Below are positions 23,140 to 34,301 of a DNA stretch of 64,000 bases, piece by piece. The notes under the pieces are model-generated. The model was not told the origin of the DNA and made no database searches. It saw only the letters and a list, made by a program, of their open reading frames with translations. Source of the stretch: Nemophila menziesii (Eukaryota; Streptophyta; Magnoliopsida; Boraginales; Hydrophyllaceae); assembly GCA_029959085.1 (NCBI GenBank), contig JARWIR010000016.1:20779499-20843498 (forward strand), written 5' to 3'. Numbering within the stretch: the first letter of the stretch is position 1; every line of letters begins with the position of its first letter. Both the position numbers and the translations under genes were made by a program.

Positions 23140-24463
23140 ATGACTAACAGAACTGATTCCATGTGCAATTATCGAAGAAATTTACCAAGGAACAGGAACA
23201 ATGTTGGTGCTAGCCCAGAACAAGCAATTGAGATTCCGGATTCGCGCTCCAAAAAGACTGACCAAATCCCAATTGCTCCGAAAAGGAAAGAAAATCCAAG
23301 CAAGGCTAACCCAAAAAAGAGTAGATTAATTGATGAAAGTGAGGAAGAAAGTGAAGAAGAGATTGAGGAAGAAATAGAACAAGAAGTACCTGAAGACCCC
23401 GTTCAACAACAGAAACCTCCGCGTAGAAAGGTATGGGCTCAAAAGCCAAAGAGAGTTTTCGTTCCGTGGGATGATCAGGTTCGTGATAGAATTAATTATA
23501 TGAAGTTTGGTGAGGAGATGGATCTTCCTAAGGGTATTATGAATAGTTCTTTTAAATATTATTGGTATTACTTGTGACAAGTTGGGTTGGAAATAATTGA
23601 GAGAAAGGAAGCTTGAGTATATTCCTACCTTGGTGCGAGATCTTTATGAAGGTATAGCCTTTTCAAAAGGAGCAGTCGTGGTTCGCAAAAAGGTAGTTCC
23701 TTTCTCCGGTGAGCTTATTCGAAAATCGTTGAAATTACCCAACTTTACTGGACTATGCCCTTTTCAAGAATCCCTTAATGATCCTTCTTTCGATTATGAA
23801 TCCCTTTGGGGTAAAGTACTTATTAATGGGGCTTGCCCAATTCCCGAAGGAGAGAGGTATCCTGGAAAAATGTATAGCAGTAACATATTACCATGTGCTA
23901 AGGTATGTTCCTGTTTCATAATTCCAACATTCTTCGGAATTAAACACATCTCGGAAGTGAAAAATGAGCATCTCATATTTATCAAGTGTATTATTGAGGA
24001 GAAACCAATGGATGTTGCTCGTGTGTTTTATGACACCATCATGGAGTTTGCAAGAATTTTGACTTCGCAACAAAATCTCAAGTTCCCTTGTACCATAACT
24101 ACTTTGTGTCTAGATGCAAAAGTCCCGCGTAAGAACGCAGAGATTGACCATGTGGCAGTTGGAGAGAACGTGGCTTTAACGTCAATCCAGAATGCTCATG
24201 ATGAAGTAATAAAAGCGGTAAGAACTCCTAGAGCTCCTCCAAATAAAAAGATGCATACCGATCACGAGTTGGAAGCGAAAGTCAAGGTGTTGGAAGAGAA
24301 CCAAGTGAAGATGATTGCTACTTTAGGGAACGTTACAAAAGAGTTGGAACTTATCCGAAACATGCTAATGGGGGTGAGCACCATTCAACACGCCACCTAT
24401 GGTCTACTTACGAAGGATAAAGTTCATGGACGCAACACCGATGACCAGCCACGCGCTGGTTGA
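23140..24463 (+). pseudogene. Athila-1 env-like ORF with plant-transposon-protein-like domain
   Basis: The frame starts at ATG 23140 (MTNRTDSMCNYRRN), with a basic, charged N-terminus including an acidic run (EESEEEIEEEIEQEV) at about 23335-23385. A TGA at 23575 and a shift near 23597 break it. It then continues to 24463 with a globular domain (LVRDLYEGIAFSKG, HISEVKNEHLIFIKCIIEEK, DVARVFYDTIMEF) and a C-terminal coiled coil (about 24260-24380). The globular part resembles the 'putative plant transposon protein' domain that follows pol in many Athila elements. No signal peptide or clear transmembrane segment is visible, so 'env-like' is by position. Copia ORF 59873-61117 looks homologous. Confidence 0.72.
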
Positions 24464-24466
24464 GAT

Positions 24467-25938
24467 ACGTCTTCTATCCCTTCCGCGTTTTAGTTTAGTT
24501 TATTTTATTGCGTAGAGTATTTTTCGAGTCGTGGGGACACGGCTCATTTTTGAGTTTGGGGTGGGGTTCGTTGCCTCATCCCAGATTTTATGTGTTATGT
24601 GTTTTTATTTGCTTTCAATAAAATAATTTCGGAGTTGCGATTGACTGTAGAAAATTTTAAATGTCCCTTTAAGCATACTTTTAGTAAATCTATGATAGTA
24701 AATAGTGGACTTTAGGGAATAGTATAAAACGCACTTAGAATTGCATGCGAACATAGGTAATTGATAGGAAAAATTAATGAACAATGCAAATAAAGTAAGC
24801 TTGTACTTAAGGAATATGTTTGGTGTGTAGAACGTGAAATCCTAATTAGTAGAGAACTCACTTAGATATGAACTAAAGACAAGCTATGTACTTAGTAAAA
24901 TGATAGGGGCAGTTCTTTGATAGCCATTTGTAGCCTTTTAGCTTGCTATCTCTTATAATAATATTATCCGTCTTAGCCCAATTTCGAGCCTTAAGCCTTT
25001 TCTTTTGTCGCCACGATATTAGCCCATTATCCTTTAGATTATTAGGCATGACCAAATGACCCGCACTTGAATCACGATCCTGAGACCTGTCTCGAGCTTG
25101 AGTTTGGGGTGGAGGGTCCACATTTGGGAAATTACGTTGGGAGGGGATTATATATGTTTGTATTGAGGCACAAAAATTAAACGATGATATTATTATTTGT
25201 AACCCTTTGCCGGGATTTGAAAAAAAAATGAAGAAAAGAAAAAAATTATAAGAGACATGATCTTTCATATCAAAATAAGGGTCATGGGTATCTTGTACAA
25301 AACAAAAAAAAAGAAGAAAAGAAATGAAAAATAAAATAAAAAGAAAGAAAGTATAAAATAAAACGGCAAAGTGGAATATTTTTGGAAATCATCTTAGTAT
25401 ATATTGGGTTGACATGGGGACGCAACATTAGCGCGTCAAATGGGTTGAGTGAGAACATTATATGAGTGTAAACTCAAACTCGTGGACAATTGTTGATAGT
25501 AAGTGAGGAGAGAGCCAAAAACTCACTTCAAATTTACCAAATATACATACCACACCGTCCCTAAGCCTACGCTAAAACCGTGAAGTCCTCGTGATTCCTA
25601 AGTGCATAGTGAATTTATGATTCTGTTAATAGGGATTATACTAAGTAGAGCGTTCAAAGCGAGTTAGGATTGAGGAACGCCCTATAGCCATCATATAGAG
25701 ATAAGTACAAGCGTAACCTTCAAGCATTGCTACTTTAATTTTATGATTGGGATTATTTGTGTTCGATTTTGCATGATAGGTGTATGTGTATACTAGTTTC
25801 TAGAGTTATGCTATATGAGATTTATTTTAAGAATTGCTTTAGGTTTATTTGCTAGATTCTACCTTCTCTTGCAATGACTTTCTCCCCTTTGTTTTAACTT
25901 TACTTTGTCGGGACGACAAAGGTTTGAGTTTGGGGTCT
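24467..25938 (+). other. Athila-1 3' spacer with polypurine tracts
   Basis: About 1.5 kb without a supported ORF. GAGTTTGGGGT occurs at about 24552, 25100 and 25925; the last directly abuts the 3' LTR and is the plus-strand primer (polypurine tract). An A/G-rich tract lies at 25220-25370. Athila-2 keeps counterparts in the same order (37715, 37060 and 36230). Confidence 0.65.
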
Positions 25939-27515
25939 TGATGTCTCCCTACATGTTCTAATTTTATGCCCTTGCGAGACATCATTTTTTGTGTTTATTC
26001 GTTTATTTTGATAGACTTTTGGACTAAATATGCAATAATATGATTTTCCTCTTTCATTTCTAGCATTTTTAATTTATTAAACTTTTGCGCGTAATATTGT
26101 GTATTTAAGTGAAAAGTTTGTAGGTTTTGAATATTAGTAAGGAGAGGAATCCGAGAATAAAGTCAAAGATCGTGATAAGGAGTCAAAGCATGAAGACAGA
26201 TCCCAAAGAAATTAATATTTTAGAGTTGCAAATCTAAAAAGTTTCCAAAGATTGCTGATTACGAGCCACCTATGAGAAAATTTAGCCGCTGACTTGTGAA
26301 GAGAAAACGTGCCCCATTGAGTTACGGAACTTTAGCAACTGGAATTAGGTCAATCCGAGTTGAAACGAGTCGGTTAGAGCTGTTTTAGTGGAGGTGGTGA
26401 AGCAGTTACGGGATTTGGACTAACATAATGGACTTGGGCCTTTATTATTTTATTTAAACTATAGCCTAAGGTCCAAGTCCGAATTTCTAAGTATAAATAA
26501 GGGTTTTGACTTCTATTTTTCACACAATTCACTTTTTACAAAAAAAAAACATCAGAGAGAAGTCAAGGCAAGGAAGCAGAAAAGCTAGAGAGCTGGAGAC
26601 GGTCTATATCTCCAAATCATAGCTAATCTAATTCCGCAATTAGGTTTTTCTTTTATTTCTTTCTGTAAAACAATATGAACAATTTATTTCTTTTAATTTA
26701 TTTTTCCGCATTAGTATGAGCTAATTTAATTAAGTGCTTGAGAACACATAATGGGTTAATCCCAATTTGATTTCGTTTTATACATTTGAATTTGGGATAA
26801 TCATTATTTAAATCAAATTGGGTAATTTATATTTTTCTTTAATTTGTATTTTATTTACTATTATTGACCTAATCAATTGATAATAGGACTTAGTATCTAG
26901 GCTATTCCAATTAGTGGTGATTGGATCACCTTCACGGGGGGTCTGGGTACAGAACTAATTAACGAATGTAGGATATAAATTATTTGACTCTGACGAGCGT
27001 AATTAATCCTATGGCCAATTGGGTAGAATAAACTTAATCATTTGAGAGTGGACTATAATCACCCTGACGGGGTTTGTAGCACTTGAGAGTAGCTCCTTAG
27101 TCCACCCTGACGGGGGTAAGGAGACTTCCGAATCCCGACTAATATAAATTTACCAATTTGTCCCTTAAACAATGTATGAAATGAATGATAATTAGGTGAA
27201 ACCCTTGCATCTCTCAAGTACTGCCTTCTCATCTTGCGTAAACACTTTATTTTCTTGCGTCTAGTTAATTACTTGCATTAATTTAGTCTTTCCATTACTT
27301 GTCTTAGTTATTAGAAAAACAAACAAACAATTCTAAAAATCATTTACTCGTTTTCACGTGCAATTAACCACTATTTGATAAGCATTAGAGTCAATCATTC
27401 CGTCCCTGAGAATGAATCTGTTTTATCACTTGTATTACTTGGGACAACCGTACACTTGCGGTTGTGGTTCTCTTTTCCTTATTGCATTTATTTTAGAACA
27501 CACAAAGGACCACCA
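25939..27515 (+). repeat. Athila-1 3' LTR
   Basis: 1,577 bp, TGATGTCTCC...GGACCACCA. Nearly colinear with the 5' LTR, with scattered substitutions (about 5% in the first 545 bases by eye). It is followed by the CTCTC duplication at 27516-27520. Confidence 0.95.
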
Positions 27516-28340
27516 CTCTCCCGCACAAGAATACCGACACCATTCATGGACCACCGTCGTGCCCTGCTAAATAATGTTGCGCCGTTCGTGCTCCATCAAG
27601 GCTCACTTTCCCTCTGCCTCTCTCTCACTGTCAAAGACCGTCGTTCGTGCTCCTCAAACCTTCGTTTGTACTCCTATAACCGCCGTCGTTCGTGCTCGTT
27701 GTTGGAAATTCGTGGATCGTATTTATTTTTTGTTTTTGTTCCAATGGTGAGTGTGAAGAGAATACTTTTTGTTTTTTGTTCCAAGGCTGCGATTTTGAAG
27801 AGATTTTGTTTTGTCCTATGTTGCGCGTGTGAAGAGATTTCCTTTTTTTTGCTTACGCGCACCACGACTATTCCCATAGGAAATATACACGCCTTCTCAT
27901 GCATACTCCCACTTAATCAGAACTAGGTTACCCATGTTCAGGGAGGGGACTTGAACCTTGCACCTCTTGCTTACCCTTTTAAGGGCTCAAGAAATAAAAA
28001 GGCTTGGGGTATTCAAACCCTTTACCTCCTAGATGAGAGACAAGCTCCTGGCCATTGAGCTAGTCCCAATGGTTAATGTCGTTTTGTTTTTGTTCCTATA
28101 ATACGAGTGTGAAGAGATCAAATTTTCTTTTTGTTACAATGATCGAGTGTTAAGAGCGGTACAACCCTTTGTGTATAGCTACTTGGATCCAGCCATTTGT
28201 TAAGAGATTTTGTTTTTTGTTTTTTATGGGTACAACCCTTGGGTTATAGCTTTTTTTGTTTAATTGGGTTTTTTTCCTATGCGAGTGTGAAGGTGAAGAG
28301 ATCGTTTTTTTGTTTTTTTGTTCCTTTGCGGGTGTGCGAC
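27516..28340 (+). other. Flank with degenerate GTGTGAAGAGA repeats
   Basis: After the Athila-1 duplication the sequence continues from the left flank. From about 27745 it holds repeated blocks of GTGTGAAGAGA followed by T-rich GTTTTTTGTTCC at 27750, 27790, 27826, 28106 and 28285. A second pair of related blocks, GTACAACCCTT...TATAGCT, lies at 28160 and 28230. A SINE-like insertion interrupts it at about 27850-28078. The open frame at 27375-27926 spans the LTR boundary and is not a gene. Confidence 0.5.
27850..28078 (-). mobile_element. tRNA-derived SINE-like insertion
   Basis: On the minus strand it starts near CATTGGGACTAGCTCAATGG, which resembles an RNA polymerase III A box. About 35 bases on comes GGGTTTGAATACC, a B-box match, as in tRNA-derived SINEs. 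It ends in an A-run (T-run on plus at 27843-27850). The flanking GTGTGAAGAGAT/TTTTG repeat continues on both sides, supporting an insertion, but I could not find a clean target duplication. Confidence 0.5.
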
Positions 28341-29263
28341 TTGAGGCGACAACTAGTGTACAACCGATTAGGCCCGGCTAATTGGGTTAAAAATCCGTTT
28401 GGAACAACAGGTGGAGGTAGAGATGATTTGCTCTTATAACTGGGCTTGGGTACATCCACTGGACGTTGACATCGACAAAAACTGATAAAGACCCTCCTTC
28501 TTAATTTTGACATGGACAAAAACTTAGGTTAATAACGAAATGATATTGGACTTATGATGCAATTATATAAAAAAAATATTACAAAAATTTAAAAAACCGA
28601 TATAGGTACATACCTCTGGGAAAATAAGTACGCACCCAAAGAAAGCACATCCATAGTTTCGATGGGTACGTGCCCATCAGATTAATTAAAAGAATAAAAA
28701 AACAAAAAAGGTACGAGGATACAAGGGTAAAGGGGTAAAATTCCAAACCATAAATGTAGTTTGGGACTTAAATAGGATTTTTTTTTCTTAGTTAGACTAT
28801 AAAAAATAGGTTTAATGTAATTTGGGCCTCAATTTGTGGATTCCTCTTTTAAGAAAGAATCCCATTATTGAACATAAATCTATTAACAAATTTAATTATT
28901 AAAAATAACAACTTAATTAAAAAAAGATGTAAATATTGAATTTTTTTCAAATATAATATGTTATTGAAAACTTGATAAAATATTTTTATTTGATCATTTT
29001 AATTACTTTATTATCTAATAATTTATATAATAAAATTATTTAAGTTTAACAAACTTTATTATAATCGGCTGTCACCACCACCATCAACGCTACTAATTTA
29101 AATAAAAAAAATTGACTGGTAGCACCTTTTGCTATCATTAACGACCAACACCCATTTCGACTAATTCTTTTATAAAAAAATTCGACATCCAACATCTCTG
29201 ATCACCGTTGTAGCCGCCAAAATGTAGTATTTTATGTTTCGAAATATAAAATTCACTATTCAT
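28341..29263. other. AT-rich intergenic sequence
   Basis: No gene, RNA or complete mobile element recognised. Short ACC/ATC-rich stretches occur near 29065-29090. Confidence 0.4.
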
Positions 29264-29285
29264 AACACGAAATTCAATGTTTGAA

Positions 29286-29383
29286 TTTCACTGGTCAGAG
29301 CCTTGGTCATCCAATCTAGTGGTGCAGGTTTGAATCAAGTCAATGAATCCGAGTCCAATGTGGCTCTCCTATCTAACAAAAAA
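29286..29383 (+). mobile_element. Short SINE with 22-bp target duplication
   Basis: A 98-bp insertion ending in an A-run. It is flanked by AACACGAAATTCAATGTTTG-type copies at 29264-29285 and 29384-29405 that differ at one position. It contains GGTGCAGGTTTGAATC, a B-box-like block, and GAGCCTTGGTCATCC upstream. The length suggests a 5'-truncated tRNA-derived SINE. Confidence 0.75.
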
Positions 29384-29405
29384 AACACGAAATTGAATGT
29401 TTGAA

Positions 29406-30012
29406 ACATTATGAAATCAAATATGAAAATTCATGTTGTGAATAATAAATTTCATATCAGCGGATCGTTACGGGAACAAAAATATCTCCGAAGTTGGTGG
29501 CTGCGGCAACAATGAATAAATGTGATAGTGGCCGAAAAAAAATTATTCAGTGATAGTGGTGGTGGTGACGGTGGTGGTGACGGCGGCACGGTGATAGATG
29601 GTGTCTGAAATAAAATAAAATAAATTGACTAGAGTTGGTGATGATAGTGGTGATATTGATGGCTACTGTGATTGGCCGGGAAAAAAAATATTTAAGTTGA
29701 TGGTGGGAGAAATTAGTGGTTATAGTCAATTATTTGTTTAATATTAAAAAAATTATACTTTAACATAAAATGATATATTAAAATAAAAATAATTTTTAAA
29801 AGTGTTGAAGCTTGTTTTGATAATTATGTATTTTTATTAAGATACTAAGTAGGGTCAATTTCCTTTCAAATCAAAATAACAAACCAACTTCCCATTTAGA
29901 TTACACCTTATTTTAGATTAAAAGATTACAATAATACTTTATTCTAGTTGTTGTTTTTAACCAAATATATATTTCCATTTAAATAAAAAATTATCATATA
30001 TGTGAAAATCCA
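29406..30012. other. AT-rich sequence with GGT repeats
   Basis: Contains (GGT)n-like runs at 29550-29590 and 29640-29670, loosely complementary to ACC-rich sequence at 29065-29090, hinting at an old fold-back element around 29050-29745. No gene seen. Confidence 0.35.
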
Positions 30013-30240
30013 TCTACTACTAATTTCATCGTGCGTACACGTTCGATTTTTTTTTTTTAAATCATCATAACTAATTCTAAAAAAATCAAAAAAACAAAAA
30101 AAAAATACATTTTTAGATGAGACAAAATAATATCTACGTCCATGATTTTTTTTGAATTTTTATTTTTTTATTTTTTTTGAATTTTGTTTTTGATTTTTTG
30201 ATTTTTTTAAAACGGGATTTTGTCCTATCTCTAATTTTAA
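30013..30240. repeat. Half copy of the ACTACTAATTTCATC fold-back family
   Basis: Shares with the left arm at 51447-51630 the order CTACTACTAATTTCATC, then CATAACTAATTC, A/T-rich AAAAATC runs, then TACGTC(C/T)ATGATTTTTTT. After 30240 it continues with a different centre built from GATGGGATTTGCCCCATCTC-like short palindromes. So the family has conserved arms and variable centres. Confidence 0.6.
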
Positions 30241-30459
30241 GATTAGGATTTTCATTCTAATATAGAGATGGGATTTGCCCCATCTCTATAGTATAACTAA
30301 GATGAGATTTGTCTCATCTCTATTGTAAAACTAATTAAAGGTATAATGTGTTGGAGATGGTGATATGTTGTTTCGCGAGATAAAAATTTAAAATAAAATT
30401 TGTCCCTGTCCCATCTCTATTTTCAAGCTCTCAAGCTTTTCCATGGAGGCTTCATTAGA

Positions 30460-30685
30460 GATTTGATCTTTATTACCAACATAGAAGATGCATGAAACAG
30501 GTGGAAGTCAAGTGTGGAGCTCGCTCTGTAATACAAATGTTAAGAAGAAAAGAAAACAAAGATAATAAGTCATTGTATTTAACTAAACCTCCAATTCACT
30601 AAAACAGCATTAGGAACAATTATAAGATATGGTCCGTAGTTTCCTTTAAACTCCATCAAATAAGCAATTAATGCCATGACCTGGA
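30460..30685 (-). pseudogene. BRAHMA-like SNF2 chromatin-remodelling ATPase, two-exon fragment
   Basis: On the minus strand, 30680-30589 reads VMALIAYLMEFKGNYGPYLI then IVPNAVLVNW, which is the BRM-type SNF2 ATPase just after its Walker A region. An apparent 63-bp intron (GT at 30588, AG at 30526) is followed by 30525-30460 reading SELHT-stop-LPPVSCIFYVGNKDQ, continuing the same family sequence. The stop stands where family members have Trp (TGG to TGA). The splice junction also looks one base short. Upstream Walker A and downstream helicase motifs are absent. BRM is the ATPase of plant SWI/SNF complexes. The retained intron means genomic DNA was captured rather than a processed mRNA. Confidence 0.75.
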
Positions 30686-30829
30686 CAGGGAAAACAACCA
30701 TTTAACATGCTAAAAAAGAAAGCTAACTTAAAATTAAACAAGACTTTTTTTTTTATTAGAACTTTGGCTAAGGAAAGGGAAATATAAACCTTAGATGTCC
30801 CTGCTGCCTTCGCCTATTAGGCTATTATA

Positions 30830-31228
30830 GGGTTGTAAACGAACCAAGCCGCTCGCAAGTCGCTCGAGCTCGGCTCAGTAAAAATCTCGTTCGAACTCGT
30901 TCGGTTATATAAACGGAAAAAAAAAGTTCGTTCGAACTCGTTCGTTAAAAAACGTGCTAGTTCGAGTTCGTTCGTTAACTCGTTAAAAATTTATAATCTG
31001 TAAATTAATGGTTAAGTTATCAATAAATATATTGTTAAAACTATAAAAAAAAATTATTCGTTAATAACTCGAGATCGGCTCAAAAAAGCTCGTTCGATAT
31101 GTTATCAAGCCTTAGAATTTGAGCTCGGCTCGACTCGTTAAAATTTGAGCTCGACTCGACTCGACTCGTAAATCTTATCAAACAAGCTTGCACATCTAGT
31201 ATTCGGCTCGACTCGGTTCGTTTACAGC
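30830..31228. mobile_element. MITE with CGAACC-type inverted ends
   Basis: About 400 bp. The left end GGTTGTAAACGAACC is the inverse of the right end GGTTCGTTTACAGC. The interior is full of CTCGGCTCGA/TTCGTTCG repeats on both sides and AT-rich in the middle. No transposase. The target duplication is unclear, so the superfamily is not assigned. Confidence 0.65.
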
Positions 31229-32560
31229 ACTTAGTTATTACTTACCGAAGATTCTCCCCAATGACCTTGCTGATGTGGACTCACGAGACCATTATCCAGC
31301 TCCTGACCACCTGCCGCATGCACACTATACACGCCAGGTGATTAGTAATAATATTTAAAAAGAAGGACAAGATAGTAAAATAATTTTAAATATATGATTT
31401 AAATGACAATTTAAATGGGAAGAATAATTCACCTCCATGTATTTGGAAACTAACTTTCCTTTTCATGATTTAATTGGAAATATCTCTACTAAGTATCCCA
31501 GTAATTGTATTTATAGGATTTGTTCACCTATTTTTAATAATCATTTCATATCAGATACGAATATATAAACTGAGTAGATTCATGTTTTATAATTTTCTTT
31601 TAGTATTTGCAGTAAGAATAATTTTCTATCTTACGTAATTAGTTTTTTTTTTTTGGACACTTACGTAATTAGTTGAATAAACCTTAAAATACAAAAAAAT
31701 CAAGTCATTGATTTTAGCATAGGTAAAAGAAAAAATATGTTGTAAAATACATTGGGGTCGCCATATTATTTATAAACTAAATCATGCTTCATCATTTATC
31801 TCATATATATTAAAAAAATTAAATATGTATATATTTGGTAAATAATATATATACTAAATAAACTTAATCACTAGAATATGATTGTAAAGGTGGTTATACT
31901 TATTAATTTAGTAACAAATACTGTTATGACAAGTATTTTAATATTAGCAATGATTTTGTAAATTTAAAAGTTTTGGATAAAACTTTTAATAACTTTTTTT
32001 ATATTAGTAGAAATAATTTATATTAAACTTTAACAAAAGATTAAAGTAGTTGTAAACGAGAATTCATATGTTAATTAAGAAATAAAATGAATACTACAAA
32101 TAAAAATTTTGAGTTAAAAATATTTGATTTCTATCAAGATTTAGGAACATGTCTTTAATTTTTTTTAAACATAAATCATTTCTATTTATTGAAAATTAAA
32201 AAAGATTTTATTTTCCTTTAATATGACATCTCATTCTTATTTAAAATTAAAATTTGATATATCACAAACTTATAACTTATTAAAATTTACGTATAACTTA
32301 TAGAAAATTATTAGTTTCATGTTATATTTAATCTATATATCATTATTTTACATTATTACACATATCAATTATACAAATATAAATATAAATATAATTTGTA
32401 TCTACATTAATAAATATAATTATCAAGGTACGTATATGAATAGATGTTAGATCAATATTAGTTATAATATATATCGAATAATATTATATTGTCTTTGTTT
32501 AATATTGATTAAAAAATGATAACATTTTTTATAGAGCATGAGACATTTGATCAATAAGAA
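31229..32560. other. AT-rich intergenic sequence with an old dispersed repeat
   Basis: The stretch 31960-32460 is diverged but colinear with 55450-55940 (shared blocks TATATTAGTAGAAATAATTT, GACATCTCA/GGCATCTCA, CACAAACT/CCAAACTCACAACTTA). No ORF. A short exon-like piece is discussed under findings (31246-31324). Confidence 0.45.
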
Positions 32561-33231
32561 CACTCAAATGATTGCTTGGACGAGTGACATGAAATCTTAC
32601 AGAGATCAGGACCACATGGAGGCTTACCTCCCATGGAAATCGTCGATCAAGTCAATATTGGGCCGAAGACTAAGGATAATGCTAATGGACAAAATCCGTT
32701 TATGAGTACAAATTGTGTAGTAATAAAAGTGATCTCTCTTTTGACCAATGACATGCGTAGTTATAGATATCAAAAGCCCAGTACAACTAGGTGTGCTTTC
32801 ATAGTATTCTCTAGAGGGGTGCTTGGGTGATAATGCTCTATGAGGAGGTTGGTCGGGCCAATCATGTCGTTATAGACTTAGCGATGACTCATTGTTTCAT
32901 TTTTTAGACAAAGTTTCCATAGGTCCGCGGAGGGTAAGGGCCTTACCTAACTACAGTGTCATGACACTTCTGACCCTATCAATACCCCCTTGAGCTTATA
33001 CGATTGAGACTAGCTTCCAGAGACGGGTTGGTTGGATAGCTAATTTTATTTCAAGTGTCGTCATGGGCAGCTATACTAATCGTCTTCTATAACACACGTG
33101 GGACATATGTCCTCCATCAAATGGCCTCATTACCATCATTACTTGGTTAATCATGAGGGGTCATGTATGTTGTCACACGTATTTTGAGTACGCTAGGCCA
33201 TAATGACCTTGGGGAGGCAAACCGTCATTTT

Positions 33232-33233
<2 letters not shown>

Positions 33234-33270
<37 letters not shown>
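33234..33270. repeat. (TA)n microsatellite
   Basis: About 18 uninterrupted TA units. Confidence 0.95.
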
Positions 33271-33273
<3 letters not shown>

Positions 33274-33786
33274 GCCTCCCTTCCATTTATTCCTTCATTG
33301 TGTTGATTGCTTTATTTAGACATTTTGTCGTGTTGCAGTCAATTGGTCCTTCCTTGTTCTCATCGGCGCAACCTGAGATATATAGTTCCCCTGGTCTTTG
33401 TTTTTCTTTCCTAAGAACTTTTTAATGGTAAGAGTAGAGTGGGTTGTCCGAGAAGTCATGTTAGGGAAGACTTGGCAGTGAGTTGGACTACCTCATCCTC
33501 TGATGATAACAAGCCTATAGCTTGCGAAGGCCCATCCAAGCGTATCAGCTCGGTAGTTAGTTGGTCGACCTCCTTTCATGGGGCGGATGGGTCTTCTTCA
33601 ATTTCTTACACCTTTTCGTCTTCAAGCGGTATCCTTTCACAATCCTTCCTTGATTCAATGAGAACATGTGCAAAAGGGATCCTCCTTGAGTTAATTTTGG
33701 GCAGAGCATAGACCGTGTGAGGTTAGCTTTTGTAAGTTCCATAAGGTCATAAAAAATGGACACATCGTCGTTGAATTCAATATTCT

Positions 33787-33789
<3 letters not shown>

Positions 33790-33876
<87 letters not shown>
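33790..33876. repeat. (CT)n microsatellite
   Basis: About 43 uninterrupted CT units. Confidence 0.95.
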
Positions 33877-33878
<2 letters not shown>

Positions 33879-33904
33879 GGTAAAGCTTGAAGACCTTGTG
33901 AAGG

Positions 33905-34060
33905 AGAGATAATAATTTATACTAGAACCCTTGATATGGGGCTACATATACCATTTGGTCCTTTCATGACTGATCTTTTGATGAAATGTAGCATAAGACT
34001 GCGCCAATTAAATGTAAATTCTTGGGAAATATTATCGGTATTAATGTTGGATGTACAACA
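33905..34060 (+). pseudogene. Fragment resembling the 'putative gypsy type transposon' protein domain
   Basis: One frame reads DMGLHIPFGPFMTDLLMK then RLRQLNVNSWEILSVLML before a stop near 34060. This pattern (G-hydrophobic-P-hydrophobic-PF...L..L.PN.W..L) is that of the plant 'putative gypsy type transposon' family. It is short and followed by stops in all frames, so it is a remnant only. Confidence 0.45.
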
Positions 34061-34301
34061 CTTTTAAACTTCGTGTCTTCTGTCTGGTTATTGCGTTACA
34101 TATATAAACTTATTAAATGTAAGGGTCGAACCTATACCAGATGGTATTAGATTTCTCCTTGGATCAAGAAGGGTCTTAAAATAACTGATATATTTCCCTA
34201 GAGTCATAGAGGGCGACACAATAACTGGGTTTTTGTGAAGAGAGTGTATGGTGTGGCTGAGCTATATAATCTTTATGGGACTTATCGAACGACAAGCACA
34301 G

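Larger units (their letters stand above)
14821..27515 (+). mobile_element. Athila-1: complete Athila-type Ty3/gypsy retrotransposon
   Basis: A 12,695-bp element. The 5' LTR is 14821-16392 and the 3' LTR 25939-27515. The 5-bp duplication CTCTC lies at 14816-14820 and 27516-27520. The primer site 6 bp inside the 5' LTR matches the tRNA-Asp type (TGGCGCC). Order is gag, protease, RT, RNase H, integrase, GC-palindrome spacer, env-like ORF, long 3' spacer, polypurine tract, LTR. The protease core DLGAS and the extra 3' ORF fit the Athila lineage. Aligning the first 545 bases of both LTRs by eye gives about 28 differences (about 5%), so the insertion is not recent. Gag-pol has many stops, so any later mobility would have needed proteins from elsewhere. 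Confidence 0.95.
32561..33904 (+). other. LTR-like or leader sequence of an old gypsy element, with microsatellites
   Basis: Higher GC than its surroundings. It contains a (TA)n run at 33234-33270 and a (CT)n run at 33790-33876. A polar open frame at 33439-33711 is Ser/Thr-rich and unrecognised. The gypsy-type fragment that follows at 33905 suggests this is its LTR or leader, but I cannot place boundaries. Confidence 0.3.

Noticed and set aside
27375..27926. 183-codon open frame
   Set aside because: Starts inside the Athila-1 3' LTR and runs through the target duplication into unrelated flank, so it cannot be an ancestral gene.
28016..28076. tRNA gene on the minus strand
   Set aside because: A- and B-box-like blocks are present but no cloverleaf with matching acceptor stem could be drawn; better explained as a SINE head.
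33439..33711. 90-codon Ser-rich open frame
   Set aside because: No recognisable domain and no continuation; kept only as part of a possible old gypsy leader.
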